This document shows positions 17,889 to 27,606 of a DNA stretch of 64,000 nucleotides, one piece after another; the first letter of the stretch is position 1; every line of letters begins with the position of its first letter. The notes under the pieces are model-generated. The model saw only the letters and a program-made list of their open reading frames with translations, had not been told where the DNA came from and did no database searches. The translations under genes were made by a program, and so were the position numbers. The stretch comes from Temnothorax longispinosus (lineage: Eukaryota > Arthropoda > Insecta > Hymenoptera > Formicidae): contig NW_027270286.1 of NCBI RefSeq assembly GCF_030848805.1, forward strand, positions 1 to 64,000, written 5' to 3'.

Positions 17889-19459
17889 AAACAGGTAGAG
17901 GCCTGTTTAATCGCACGATAGGTGCACTTCCGTTCGAACTGCACATTCCCGGCTATCAGTATTGCGGTCCGGGTACTCGTTTGCGAGAACGATTGGCTAG
18001 AGGTGATCCGGGTGTAAATCCATTGGACGCGGCGTGTCGCGAGCACGACATAGAGTATTCGCGTAACAACCCACACAGCATCGAAATATTTCAAAAAGCT
18101 TTCAAAAAACTGTCAATGAAATATGAAACCTTTCAAAAAACATTTTAGACATGTTTCAGATATGTTTCAGAAAGCTAAAATGTCCGCCAAGCTGAGATTT
18201 CAAAAATGTTTCTGAAATCTCAGAAATATTTCTGAAATAATTCTGAAATGCTTTAGAAATATTTCTGAAATGCTTAAGAAATATCTCTGAAATGCTTCGA
18301 AAATATCTTTGAAATGTTTCAAAAATATACGGGAAATATTTCAGATACTTTTTCTCATATCAAATTGTTTTGGATCACCCTGTATAGGATCATCCGGAAC
18401 AATTTCCTGTCCTTCGTAAAACATATTCTTGATCATATTCTTCGTCATGATTTTGCTTCGCCGAAAGCCTGCTTATATTAGATCCCAACTGAAATTTACT
18501 TGCGAGTTAGTCTTACTATTATGCGCCGCCTAGCGGCGTCGTTGCATATTTCTCTGAAATGCTTCGTAATATTTCAGTGAAAAGGGTTATAAATGATTTC
18601 GATGAAACGTTTCAGAAATACTTCTGAATAATTTCAATGTTACGTTTCAATATTATTGTCCGAGTTATCTTTCGGAAAGCTTTCAATGATATGTATTTTA
18701 GACATTACGTACGAAATATTTTTCTAAAATGTTTCGTAATATTTCAGAAATATTTCAGTGAAAAGGGTCATAAATGATTTCGATGAAACGTTTCAGAAAT
18801 ACTTCTGAATGATTTTAATGTTACATTTTAATATTAATTGCCAAGTTATCTTTTGGAAAGCTTTCAGTGATATATGATTTTCATAAAACGTTTCAGAAAT
18901 ATTTCTGAATGATTTCAATTATACATTTCAATATTAATTTCCAAGTTATCTTTCGGAAAGCTTTCTGAAACAGGTTTTGCTGTGTGGGAAAGGCCTCACC
19001 GAGAGACACGCGGCGGACGAGATACTCGCCGAGAGAGCGTTGGGACGCGTCATCGCGAGAGATTCGACTCTCGGAAAGAGAGCTGCCTCTACAGCCGTCT
19101 GGGCGGCCATGAAGGCTAAGACGAAGCTCGGAATGGGTTTGAAAATAAAGGCGAAGGCGAAGACGCAGACGAAGATGAAGATGAAGAAGAGAGCGGATTC
19201 GAAAAAACGGATACTTCCGGCAGCGAAACGAGGCGGCGTATTGCCGATTCTACCGTTGTTGGGAGTTCTCGGCTCTCTGGCCGGCGGAGCGGCCGGAATT
19301 ATAACGGCGATGAACGCTAGCAAAGCCGCGCGACGTCAGCTGGAAGAGACGCAACGTCACAATCGCGCCATGGAAGGTCGCGGACTTTATCTCGCTCCGT
19401 ACAAATATAGACAAGGACTGTATCTCTCCAGCAAACGCAAAAGGATTAAAAGATATTAA
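17870..19459 (+). pseudogene. PLA2-domain minor capsid-like protein, interrupted by a 919-bp insertion
   Basis: The N-terminal part carries a parvovirus-type phospholipase A2 motif: the GYQYCGPGTRL calcium loop and the DAACREHDIEYS catalytic His-Asp pair. Such domains help virions breach endosomal membranes. The C-terminal part (18992-19459) has TERHAADEILAERALGRV helices, a Lys-rich stretch, and a hydrophobic Gly/Ala segment (LLGVLGSLAGGAAGIITAM). A tail rich in R, K and Y follows, reminiscent of adenovirus membrane-lytic minor proteins. Between them lies a foreign repeat (18070-18988) with stops. With its 2-bp duplication the insertion is 921 bp, a multiple of three. Without it the gene would be about 222 codons. 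Confidence 0.78.
18070..18988. mobile_element. Non-autonomous TIR element (MITE-like) inside the PLA2-like gene
   Basis: The ends are inverted: CCCACACAGCA at 18070 and TGCTGTGTGGG ending 18988, flanked by AA/AA. The interior is AT-rich and built of degenerate direct repeats (TTTCAGAAATATTTCTGAAAT and AAGTTATCTTTCGGAAAGC, at least 3 copies). It also contains the hairpin motif CGCCGCCTAGCGGCG at about 18526. No ORF of note. Confidence 0.72.
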
Positions 19460-20340
19460 AATTTTTTAATACCTTTGAATCCCTTTTTTTGGCGGAATTA
19501 GATGAAATTAGATGGTCGATTCGAAATGAGATGGTCCAATCCCATGGAATCCAAAAAAGAAAAATTTCAATTCCATCCAATCCTATGGAATCCGTAAAGG
19601 TTATGGAATTGCATGGCATTAGATGGTTTAGGAAACATCTTGCGCCTCCGTTGGGCGACCAAGCGCCGTTGTTCGTCGGTGAGTTTTTGTGTATGCCTAA
19701 GGGCATTACACGCACTACTGCCAACGGGCAATTAGCCCGAAAATGAGATTTGTAAGATCTGTCAGGCCCCGTAGGGGGTCCCTTTACATAGCGGTCGAGA
19801 CGAAACTTTGAATTCGAGAAGATGCCCCGGCGATGCGACGCCTAGCGGCGTCGACGCAAACTGCCGGTAATGCAGATACCGCGCGGGCGTGTACTATTGG
19901 TGGCGCGTACCGCCACAGAGTTCAACACGGACACTTTTCAATCCCTATCCTGGCATTCAATGGTATTCATTTTATTGTCAGAATAGACGGAATTCAATGG
20001 AATTTAATACGGAAATTTTTAATTCCTAGTTTGGCATTTAATGGTATTCATTTCGTTAACGGAATCAATGGTATTCAATGGAATTCATCACGAAACTTTC
20101 CAATCCCTAACCTGGCATTCAGTGGTATAATATTTTTGTGTCGAAATTGGATGGGATTCAAAAAAGACAAATTCTTTCCAAAATAAGGAATTCCATGATA
20201 TTGAAACTATTTCAATCCCTTTTATGGACAGAATGGAATTCGGAAAGTCCTTAATTGAATTCCTGGCAATCCTGTTTTAATTCTTTTTATTCTTTTTTTG
20301 TTTGCTGGGTCGGCCCGCACAAACGCGGGCGAGGAGTAGC
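19460..20340. repeat. Degenerate GGAATT/ATGGAAT repeat region between Polinton genes
   Basis: The 880 bp between the PLA2-like and protease genes are filled with imperfect copies of a motif around GGAATTCAATGGAATT, on both sides of a GC-richer core (19620-19920). The core contains GACGCCTAGCGGCGTC (about 19838). It looks like inserted repetitive DNA and not viral coding sequence. I see no gene in it. Confidence 0.6.
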
Positions 20341-20384
20341 GTTGAAGATTGAAAAAAAAAAAAACATCAAAGAAGACGTTAAAT

Positions 20385-20762
20385 ATGCCCACGGGTGTTA
20401 CGACTAACGTACAATTGAGTCGACTGGCAAGGCGAATGCGCGTACCGTTCTTCAGAGGTGTTTTCATGCGTGATTCGTTACCGATCGTCGATGGCGTACG
20501 CCGAAATGAAAGCGGTATCGTGAATTTGGACGATGCAGCCGGCCCCGGTACTCATTGGGTAGCGTACGCCAAGAGGGGAGATCGAGTCGTATATTTCGAC
20601 AGTTTCGGCAATCTTTGACCACCGAAAGAACTGGTACGATATTTCGGACCGAGCGTGACGAAAATTGAGTACAATTACACGTCTTATCAGCGCTACAATC
20701 AGAGCATCTGTGACCAGTTGTGCTTGCAATTTCTCCGGACGATCGATGACGATCGGCGCTAA
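20385..20762 (+). pseudogene. Adenain-type cysteine protease of Polinton, internal stop
   Basis: This is the maturation protease that cleaves capsid precursors in adenoviruses and Polintons. The 126-codon frame contains PFFRGVFMRDSLP, the catalytic His in GTHWVAYAKRGD, the acidic residue in VVYFDSFGNL, and the Gln/Cys box in NQSICDQLCLQFL. An in-frame TGA at 20616-20618 lies between the acidic and Cys residues, so the protein is cut before its nucleophile. The stop TAA is at 20760. The penton-like gene starts just downstream in another frame. An A-run and repeats precede the ATG. Confidence 0.85.
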
Positions 20763-20823
20763 TTTAAAACCTGACGACGCGCCGTGCGGAGACTCAGTGT
20801 TCGTCAACCAGCTTCCGGCCGAT

Positions 20824-21619
20824 ATGTCTATAACGTTTACGCTGACCAGGAAAAGTAGCATCCTCGCGGAGCACTATTTTCCCGCCGTGGATCTGAGCGA
20901 TGGTGACTACGAGCTCGGTCTAACGTGTTTCGAGACTTATCACACGATTCCGAACGTGAATTCTTCGAATAATAAATTTTATTTCGACGAGGATGACACG
21001 GAAATTACGATTCCCGAGGGATCGTACGAGATACGAGCCATACACGAGTTTTTGAAATGTGAAATTTCACGTAAACGTCCGCGACGCGTGGTTCGTTCCA
21101 ACGACGATCGTCGTACGTCGATCGCCGATATCGCACGAGAGGAGACCGTTCGCGCGAACGGCTACGAAGACGAGGTCGCGGAATACCCGACAGTGCTTCG
21201 CGCAAATTACAATACGATGAAGAGCGAGATCAAGTGCGCTTTCAGAGTGAACTTTAACAAACCGAACAACGTCGGATCGCGCTGCTGGGATTCTCATCGA
21301 CGCGTATATTGCAGCCGGGACAGTGGCACGAATCGGACGCACCGATTAATATTATCAACGTAAACATTATCCGCGTGGAGTGTAGACCGCGGGTGCGTAC
21401 AGCAACGACAAACGTGTTCATACGATACACGAATTTTCACCGAGCGTACCACCGGGATATAAGATATCGGAAACGTCGGCGCAGATCATTTATCTGCCGA
21501 TCATCGCGCGGAGCGTTACAAATCTAACGATACGCGTCGCTGATCAAGACGGACGATTGCTCGATTTTCGCGGAGAAGAGATCACCGTCAGATTGCACGT
21601 ACGACGGCGAGAGCGGTAA
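20824..21619 (+). pseudogene. Penton-like minor capsid protein of Polinton, frameshifted
   Basis: This is a single jelly-roll minor capsid (vertex) protein of the Polinton type. The likely start is MSITFTLTRKSS (an upstream in-frame ATG at 20746 would add 26 residues). Recognisable blocks are YFPAVDLSDGDYELGL, NNKFYFDEDDTEITIPEGSY, SEIKCAFRVNFNKPNNVGS, then PINIINVNIIRVEC, and near the end a PPGYKISETSAQIIYLP-type strand region. A two-base shift near 21280 and another shift near 21390 break the frame into three pieces, and TAA is at 21617-21619. It lies between the protease and a small ORF, as in other insect Polintons. Confidence 0.78.
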
Positions 21620-21664
21620 CGCGCCAGTGTATGCGTGAGCGTGAGTGTACGCGCGACACATGAG

Positions 21665-21844
21665 ATGCTAGTATTGAACGACTCGGAGCACGCGACAGAT
21701 AACAGTAATATCTTTACGGCTACACCGATCGACGATATCGTCAAGTCGACATTCGGTGGCGTTAAACAAGCGACGAGAAAGAAGCTCAACGCGTCGAACG
21801 TTAAGTTTTTACAATCTCTGGGATTCGCGGTGCGAAACATCTGA
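21665..21844 (+). CDS. Small conserved Polinton ORF between penton and hexon (59 aa)
   Basis: A short intact ORF from the ATG at 21665 (MLVLNDSEHATDN) ends three bases before the capsid start at 21848. It has IFTATPIDDIVKSTFGG and a basic helix ATRKKLNASNVKFLQSLGFAV. The position between the two capsid genes is fixed in related elements, as far as I recall. Its function is unknown. Confidence 0.55.
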   Translation: MLVLNDSEHATDNSNIFTATPIDDIVKSTFGGVKQATRKKLNASNVKFLQSLGFAVRNI

Positions 21845-21847
21845 ACG

Positions 21848-23042
21848 ATGACGGAAATTCTCAACATTGGAAGCGAGCCGGTCTTTGACGATCGCATCGT
21901 CAAGATCGAGACTCACACGTACAACCTGTACGCCGACACAACGTTTGATTATAGCGACGAGATACGAATACCCATACAACAGCAGGATCTGTATACATTG
22001 CCGTGCAAAAGTTTTCTCTACATCGAAGGAACATTGACGGTGACCAGAGCAGCCGACCAAGTCGATAATGTGGTATTGGGTACTAATTGCGTCACGTTCA
22101 TGTTCGATGAGATTCAATACGAGCTCGACGGTATGGAGATTGATCGTTGCAGAAACGTAGGAATAACCAGCACGCTCATGAACTACGTTACGGTATCGTC
22201 CAACAGAAGCGTGATCCTGCGAAACGCGGGCTGGGAACCACATAATAATCCGAACGGATATTTCAATTCCTGCGTACCGCTCAACTTGTTACTGGGATTT
22301 TGCGAGGATTACAAACGCGTGGTGATCAACGCTCGTCACGAATTGATCTTGATACGAGCGCGCAACGACAACAATTCCCTGGTGGGAAGTCTCGCGTTGG
22401 AGCCTACTATCAAAATACTCAAGATACAATGGCGAATGCCTCACGTGGTATTGAACGAGATCAACAAGCTGTCGATGCTGCGCGCCTTGGAAGACGGACG
22501 ATATCTAAGTATGGGTTTCCGTTCGTGAGATCTGTACGAGTATCCCCTGTTGCAGAACACGACCAAGCACTCGTGGGTCATTAAGACCGCGACTCAGCTC
22601 GAGAAACCGCGATACGTCGTCTTCGCTCTGCAGACGGGTCGGAAGAATGTCATGTCCGCCGACACAAGCCGATTCGACGACTGCAACTTGACCAACGTAA
22701 AACTCTATCTAAACTCGGAAGTTTATCCGTACGACGATCTGAATTTGGACTTTGGCAAACACAGATAGGCGATTCTGTACGATATGTACGCGCGTTTCTG
22801 CAAGGGCTACTACGGATACGAATATCTCGAGCCGAGTCTCGACTTTTCTACGTAACGGCCCGTTCGTGATCATCGATTGCTCCCGCCAAAACGAATCCGT
22901 CAAAAACGCCACCGTGGATGTCAGAATAGAATTCGACTGCATGGAGAACGTACCGCCGAATACCTCCGCGTACTGTCTCATCATACACGACCGCGTGATT
23001 GAGTACAACCCGTTGACGAACGTGGTGCGCAAAATAGTCTGA
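21848..23042 (+). pseudogene. Hexon-like major capsid protein (double jelly-roll) of Polinton, broken
   Basis: This is the major capsid protein that would form the icosahedral shell. It starts MTEILNIGSEPVFDD with ETHTYNLYADTTFDYSDEIR. The first jelly roll includes IPIQQQDLYTLPCKSFLYIE and TFMFDEIQYELDGMEID. Later blocks are NPNGYFNSCVPLNLLLGFCE, KHSWVIKTATQLEKPRYVVF, and near the C-terminus PFVIIDCSRQNESVKNATVD. Lesions are an in-frame TGA at 22526-22528, a TAG at 22766-22768, and a frame change near 22845-22855. The final stop is at 23040. The total span of about 1195 bp is normal for the family. It is the downstream partner of the penton-like gene. Confidence 0.85.
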
Positions 23043-23072
23043 GTGTTCGCGGCAACGTCGACGTGAATTTTA

Positions 23073-23127
<55 letters not shown>
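23073..23127. repeat. (CT)n microsatellite
   Basis: An uninterrupted CT run of about 54 bp lies in the gap between the major capsid gene and the next ORF. The remaining 23128-23285 stretch shows no gene. Confidence 0.95.
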
Positions 23128-23130
<3 letters not shown>

Positions 23131-23285
23131 ATCAGTCTCCGATACAATTATTTAGAGAAGCAAGAAGAGAGAGGGAGGGAGGGGGAAGTATAAATCAGAG
23201 TGTCGCGAGACGATTTGCAGAGTTGCGCGTCGATTCCTCTCGATTGACGCATCGACGAGCGAGAGAAAGATAAAGAAATCTCGTC

Positions 23286-24029
23286 ATGTCCGTACCAATG
23301 TTCGTGGACCTGCAAGGATTCCTCGTCGGGATGAAATTTGTCGTGAAGGAGGTGCTGAGAAAAGGCTGCGTTCCGACGCATCACATCTTTACGTACCCCA
23401 TGCCGTGGAATCTCCTCACAAAATCCGACAAATCGTGCGCTACCTGGTTGATTCGCAATCACCATGGATTACGATGGGAAGATGGAAACGTGCCGTACAG
23501 CATGGTAAAACGCCTGATTACGTCGGCCGTGCTTGGTATGGAAGAAGAAGAAGAAGAAGACGATGACGACGAGATGCCGACTCTCGTGTACGTCAAGGGA
23601 TGCCAGAAACGAGAATGGCTGGTGGATCTGCTGGAGAATTATGCGCGAAAAAACCTAATCGTCGAGACTCTGGACGCGCATTACGAAGATATCGAATCTT
23701 TGAATAAATTAGATGACACCAATACTATGCGATGCGGAAAACATGAAAAGAATTGCGCGTTACAAAATGTAATAAAACTATTTAATTGGTGGTCGCGCGC
23801 GAACGCCATAAAGATTTGCCATATATCTTTTTTAATAAATAATTATAATAACTTTTTGTTTTCTTTCTTACTCCCCCTCCCCTCCCTCATCATCTTCGTT
23901 AGAGTAGGCTTTACTTCCCTCTCTCCTAAAAAAAATCCACTGCGCAGTTCTATAAACATTAATTCCCCCTCCCCCCTTCCCCCACCACCACATCATTACT
24001 TTTTGGAGTTGTCGCGTATACTCGAGTAA
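23286..24029 (+). CDS. Polinton ORF with exonuclease-like N-terminus (unknown)
   Basis: A 247-codon ORF. Only the first about 185 residues look like real protein. It starts MSVPMFVDLQGFLVGMKFVV with KEVLRK, a pattern like the first strand of RNase H-fold DEDD exonucleases. HHIFTYPMPWNLLTKSDKSC, SMVKRLITSAVLG, an acidic run (EEEEEEDDDDE), LVYVKGCQKREWLVDLLENY and CALQNVIKLFNWWS follow. The tail after about 23830 is low-complexity read-through. The ALQNV..NWWS tail is also found isolated in both palindrome arms (44934-44999 and 34965-35030), which supports it as a real conserved gene of these elements. Enzyme activity is not established. Confidence 0.6.
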   Translation: MSVPMFVDLQGFLVGMKFVVKEVLRKGCVPTHHIFTYPMPWNLLTKSDKSCATWLIRNHHGLRWEDGNVPYSMVKRLITSAVLGMEEEEEEDDDDEMPTLVYVKGCQKREWLVDLLENYARKNLIVETLDAHYEDIESLNKLDDTNTMRCGKHEKNCALQNVIKLFNWWSRANAIKICHISFLINNYNNFLFSFLLPLPSLIIFVRVGFTSLSPKKNPLRSSININSPSPLPPPPHHYFLELSRILE

Positions 24030-24100
24030 TTTCAAATGAGCAGTCTTGTCGCGATCGCTTGTACTGACGGACAACTTCTCAGAGCCTAGAGAGCGAAAGA

Positions 24101-24886
24101 ATGTTCTCCTTTGAAGGATGCAACAGCAGCAGCAGCAACAACGGTGCAAAACGCGTGAATGCCATGAATTATTACGTGCCGATTCACAACGTTGAAACTC
24201 AAACGTATGAGGCCAGATGCAATAGGTAAGTTTCGTTTGAGAGAAAATTAACATATAGAGTCTCCCCCAGTTTTTATATCTTTGCATATTGTAATACTTA
24301 TGAAAATAAAAACTATTTTCATTTCTTTTATCCAGCATTTCGTTGCGCGGTACGTATACTCAGCAGACGATACGCGCTGACAGCTACGGGATACAAATTC
24401 CTCGAAATTGGCATCAACGTGGGTCCACCGAGCTATGTGGAGATTGCCATTGGAGATCATCGAGGAAAGGAACTGCTGTTGTCTCTCGAAACGTGGAAGG
24501 CACTCTACGAGCAACGACGAAATATTCAGAATTTCTTTCGCAACGACTTCAAAGATGCCCATAGTTTTATAAACGTTGGACCGCTAACGGTGAGAGTTTG
24601 TACGTCGGTTAATAACGTCAAACTCATACGTCTCGAATCTGTAAACGTACGCTTGATGATGACCGAATCGACGCTGCATCGTATGTTCGATCTCGATCGG
24701 TGCATCGAAGCGAGATTCGATCGTTTGGTCAGAATCCTTGCGGCGGTCGATGCAAAATTTGCGCAGTTCTCCGATATCGCGTCCACCGTGACGGATCCCA
24801 GGGAAGCGTCGAATGCAATATACGCTAGCGATGCGTTCAATACGAATCAGCTCATCGATTGTGAGCTCGCAGCTTTAGTTTTTTAG
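24101..24886 (+). pseudogene. Two-exon Polinton gene of unknown function (frameshifted)
   Basis: Exon 1 (24101-24225) encodes MNYYVPIHNVETQTYEARCN after a Ser/Asn-rich start, and ends at an AATAG|GTAAG donor. The intron of 110 bp ends TATCCAG at 24335. Exon 2 contains RRYALTATGYKFLEIGINVG, PSYVEIAIGDHRGKELLLSL and a long C-terminal helical part ending ALVF. Its start needs a one-base shift near 24355 to join exon 1. The same exon structure and sequence type occur in both palindrome arms (35413-36133 and 43831-44553), so splicing inside a virus-like element is conserved. An AATAAA at about 24918 could be its poly-A signal. No family recognised. Confidence 0.65.
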
Positions 24887-24989
24887 CACGTAAGATATAT
24901 TGTGTAAAAGAAGAGTTAAATAAACAGGCTTTTTTTACACCCTAAAACGAACGATGTATTTTTCTTTTGCGTGCATGTCCTTCCCTATA

Positions 24990-25465
24990 CCTAACTTTTA
25001 TCATACGTTGTTTACGACGAACATGTTTGGACAGGTTCGATGCGTTATCGGGTCGATCATCGTCCCGATGACGTCATTTCTTCCTTTGTCTTTCACGTAC
25101 TGCGTAGATAGATTGTTTAGTCTACGCGCGATAACCGCCCCCTTTTCCTAGAAATATGTTGTTTACGTCGAACGTGTCCCGACAGGTTCGATTGTTTAGT
25201 CTACGAGATAATCGATTGTTTAGTCTACGCGATAACCGCTCCCCTTTTCCTAGAAAAATGTTGTTTACGACGAACGTGTCCCGACAGGTTCGATGCGTTA
25301 TCGGGTCAATCATCGTCCCGATGACGTCATTTCTTCCTTTGTCTCGCGTACTGCGTAGATAGATTGTTTAGTCTACGCGATAACACCCCCTTTTCCTAGA
25401 AAAATGTTGTTTACGACGAACATGTTCCGACAGGTTCGATGCGTCATCGACAAAAGAACACGCTA
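24990..25465. repeat. Direct repeats at the right end of Polinton 1
   Basis: At least four imperfect copies of a unit contain TTGTTTACGACGAACRTGT, CGACAGGTTCGATGCG and TAGATTGTTTAGTCTACGCG, spaced 70-150 bp apart. TTTAGTCTACGCGATAAC recurs. They could be subterminal repeats of the Polinton end. I could not find the matching copy at the other end. Confidence 0.7.
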
Positions 25466-25483
25466 CTACGCAGTGCGCTATCG

Positions 25484-25640
25484 AGTTAGTCTTACCATTG
25501 TGCGCCGCCTAGCGGCGTCGTTGCGAACGAGGCCCCCGCGGCCCGACGGACCCCGCGGTTCCCGCGGCCCCCGCGGACCCCCACGCGGACCCCCGCGGCG
25601 CGACCGCGACCACGAACGCGGACTTCCCCTCCCGCGGACC
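25484..25640. repeat. Hairpin motif plus CCCGCGG-rich block
   Basis: GAGTTAGTCTTAC and the perfect hairpin CGCCGCCTAGCGGCG (shared with the insert at about 18503-18546) are followed by a run of CCCGCGGACCC-type repeats of very high GC, then GTGACTCATCCCG duplicated. Confidence 0.6.
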
Positions 25641-25734
25641 CTCGGCGCGGATGAGTCATCCCGGTGACTCATCCCGGTGAGTCATCACGGTGGTATGCCA
25701 AGGTCAACCCCCTCCCCTCTCTTCCCCGCGAAAT

Positions 25735-25925
25735 CCGATATCCTTGAAACCCGATACCCTTGTGTAACCCGATATCCTTATGTAACCCGATACCCTTGTG
25801 TAACCCGATATCCCGCCCCTCCCCCCTCCCCCTCACACCCCGCGTTATTTCCTTGTAACCCGATACCCCTGTGTAACCCGATACCCCGCCCCTCACCCTC
25901 ACCCTCATTCCCCGCGAAATCCGAT
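25735..25925. repeat. Tandem repeat of TGTAACCCGATACCC type
   Basis: About eight imperfect 20-22 bp units (TGTAACCCGATAYCCYT) occur here, with C-rich interruptions. It is a local minisatellite with no gene. Confidence 0.85.
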
Positions 25926-25984
25926 ACCCCCTTCCCTCATCCCCCCCCTCGGATCTCCCGAGTTAGAACCCGCCTAGCCTAACT

Positions 25985-26188
25985 ACTGTGGTTCACAATT
26001 CATATCATAGCTATAATTGGTATGCTATTTATGATGGTGGATTTCACAATGACATACAAGAGAAGTCCGACAGTCACTATTCCCGAGACTTATCCCGTTC
26101 CGATACAAAATGTTGACTTTCCCGCGGTCGCAATCTGCAACATTAACCGAATTAGCCAAAGGACAGCGATCGATCTTGCTCGCGAACT
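25985..26188 (+). CDS. Exon of a pickpocket (DEG/ENaC) sodium channel gene
   Basis: This looks like genuine host sequence: the first transmembrane segment and early ectodomain of an amiloride-sensitive channel. The frame reads WFTIHIIAIIGMLFMMVDF (hydrophobic TM1), then YKRSPTVTIPETYPVPIQNV and DFPAVAICNINRIS. The last is the DFPAVAICN signature of insect pickpocket proteins. A donor GAACT|GTATGT follows at 26189. The acceptor is probably in CGCCTAG at about 25975-25981. No other certain exon is seen, so it may be a fragment of a gene broken up by transposons. Such channels mediate Na+ entry in sensory neurons and epithelia. Confidence 0.7.
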
Positions 26189-26246
26189 GTATGTTTTCAT
26201 CTATACATATATCGCATGAGGATAATTCACAGTAGAAATTCAATTT

Positions 26247-26387
26247 GGGCATGTATTATAAAACTTTTCGGAATGAATTCCGATCGGAATTATTCCGTAT
26301 TTCCCCTAGAAAAGACAATCTAAATCTAAAAAATAACTGAACAATTCCGATCGGAATCCATTCCGAAAAGTTTCATAATACGTGCCC
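26247..26387. mobile_element. Short MITE with 48-bp terminal inverted repeats
   Basis: GGGCATGTATTATAAAACTT at the left and its near-complement ending ATAATACGTGCCC at the right enclose about 45 bp. Both arms contain ATTCCGATCGGAAT. It is 141 bp long, with no clear target duplication. Confidence 0.8.
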
Positions 26388-26420
26388 TGAGACTGTTTAA
26401 TTCTGTAAAAATACTTAAGG

Positions 26421-26512
26421 GGATCCTGGAGTGACAGCGACACTGACATAATCGGTCTAAGCAATATCTTTGAATTGGCTGAACAGAATGGAAAATCCTT
26501 TTACACGATTAA
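26421..26512 (+). CDS. Possible second pickpocket exon
   Basis: A short open stretch reads GSWSDSDTDIIGLSN then IFELAEQNGKSFYTIK, plausible as the extracellular continuation of the channel after the MITE-bearing intron. The splice phase does not join cleanly to the upstream exon, so either the acceptor differs or the gene is damaged. Confidence 0.3.
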
Positions 26513-27600
26513 AGTACGCACAAAAACGTAGAGGGCTGTACATGATTTTTTCTGATAAACTAAAAAAAATTTTATTTTTATAAATATTGTCTCCACCTGT
26601 TTAAAATGTAATAAGAAAAGCAAGAGATTGTGTATTGGTCGATACACTGTCTGTGGTCGTGGTTGACATATCGATGGTGGTACGGTGGAGCTGCCAAGAT
26701 GGCGGCGGCGGCTACCGTTACCAGCTTCATTTACGATATTGTGTATTCTTGCGCGCTCTGAGTCGACCGCGTTGCGCCCCGGAGACGGATCGCGCCGCGG
26801 AGGAGTAATACTGCGCATGCGTGAGCGTGCCGGTACGTGCGTGCAGCTCGCCGAGCGGGGCGAGCGGGCATTCGTCGTCTCGGCGTTAGGACCGGGGGAC
26901 GAACATTGCCGTAGAGACCTTATAATTAAAGTCTGGCCAACGGGCCAACGTCCGACATTTTTCCTCAAAAACCCACGAGAGAGAAAACGATATATACATA
27001 TACTATCTCACTCTGTGGTAGCGTGTGTGGTGGCGTAACTCACATAACCTGAAATTACCGCCCGATAAAAACAGTACGTGAAATCCACGTTATTGCTACG
27101 TAATTACTTTACTTAAATACTTAAATATGTAATTTGCAACACGCATCTGCATACTTTTTCTTAAAAGCAACTATGTCTTTTTTTCATATCAATTGATTCG
27201 TCTCATTATTCTGTGCATAAAAGTATTAAGGTAACATTACCGCAAACTTAATGTTTTACAAGATATTTTGTATTTTATGTCAAAATACTAGAACTTTCAA
27301 GCCTTATAATTCCAAAAGTTCTTAATGAAAAAATATTTTCTTATAGTGTTTTGGAAAGCCCTTGAGATAAGCTACAAGAATATGTAATAAAAAGTAGGTG
27401 GTTCTATTTAAAAAATTGAAGGTGACCTTTACGTGACCTTCAAGCAACTATTTAAGGTGAAACTAATGACACCATCTTATGTACCCCTTGAAACCATACA
27501 ACTTTGGTCTGGAACATTTTTTCCAATCTCTTTTACTTTAAGAGATATTCAGCTGAATCACTTAAAATGATACACCCTGTATATATATATTAGAAAGTAA
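26513..27600. other. Intergenic DNA with CpG-rich patch and mariner-like repeat end
   Basis: The 26690-26900 part is CpG-rich (GGCGGCGGCGGC and many CG) and carries a 117-codon open frame of no known family. It is probably not coding. At 27420-27590 a repeat ends ACACCCTGTATATATATA, a form typical of mariner-derived repeats in insects. Nothing else is recognised. Confidence 0.4.
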
Positions 27601-27606
27601 AATAAA

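Larger units (their letters stand above)
13807..24930. mobile_element. Polinton/Maverick (adintovirus-like) element 1, capsid and integrase block, no polymerase
   Basis: A contiguous set of genes is typical of Polinton-type virus-like transposons: integrase, coiled-coil and fibre-like small proteins, an unknown large protein and a packaging ATPase on the minus strand. The plus strand carries a PLA2-like minor protein, adenain-type protease, penton-like and hexon-like capsid proteins, an exonuclease-like protein and a two-exon unknown. The two groups diverge from about 17.53-17.62 kb. Family B DNA polymerase, normally convergent with integrase, is absent. The left flank is taken by hAT-2, so it was probably lost. 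Structural genes carry stops and frameshifts, and the element is decaying. Confidence 0.85.

Noticed and set aside
26685..27038. 117-codon ORF in a CpG-rich patch
   Set aside because: No family resemblance, overlapping open frames on both strands typical of GC-rich non-coding DNA.
27570..27590. Full mariner element
   Set aside because: Only an ACACCCTGTATA-type end is visible; no transposase or second end was found nearby.
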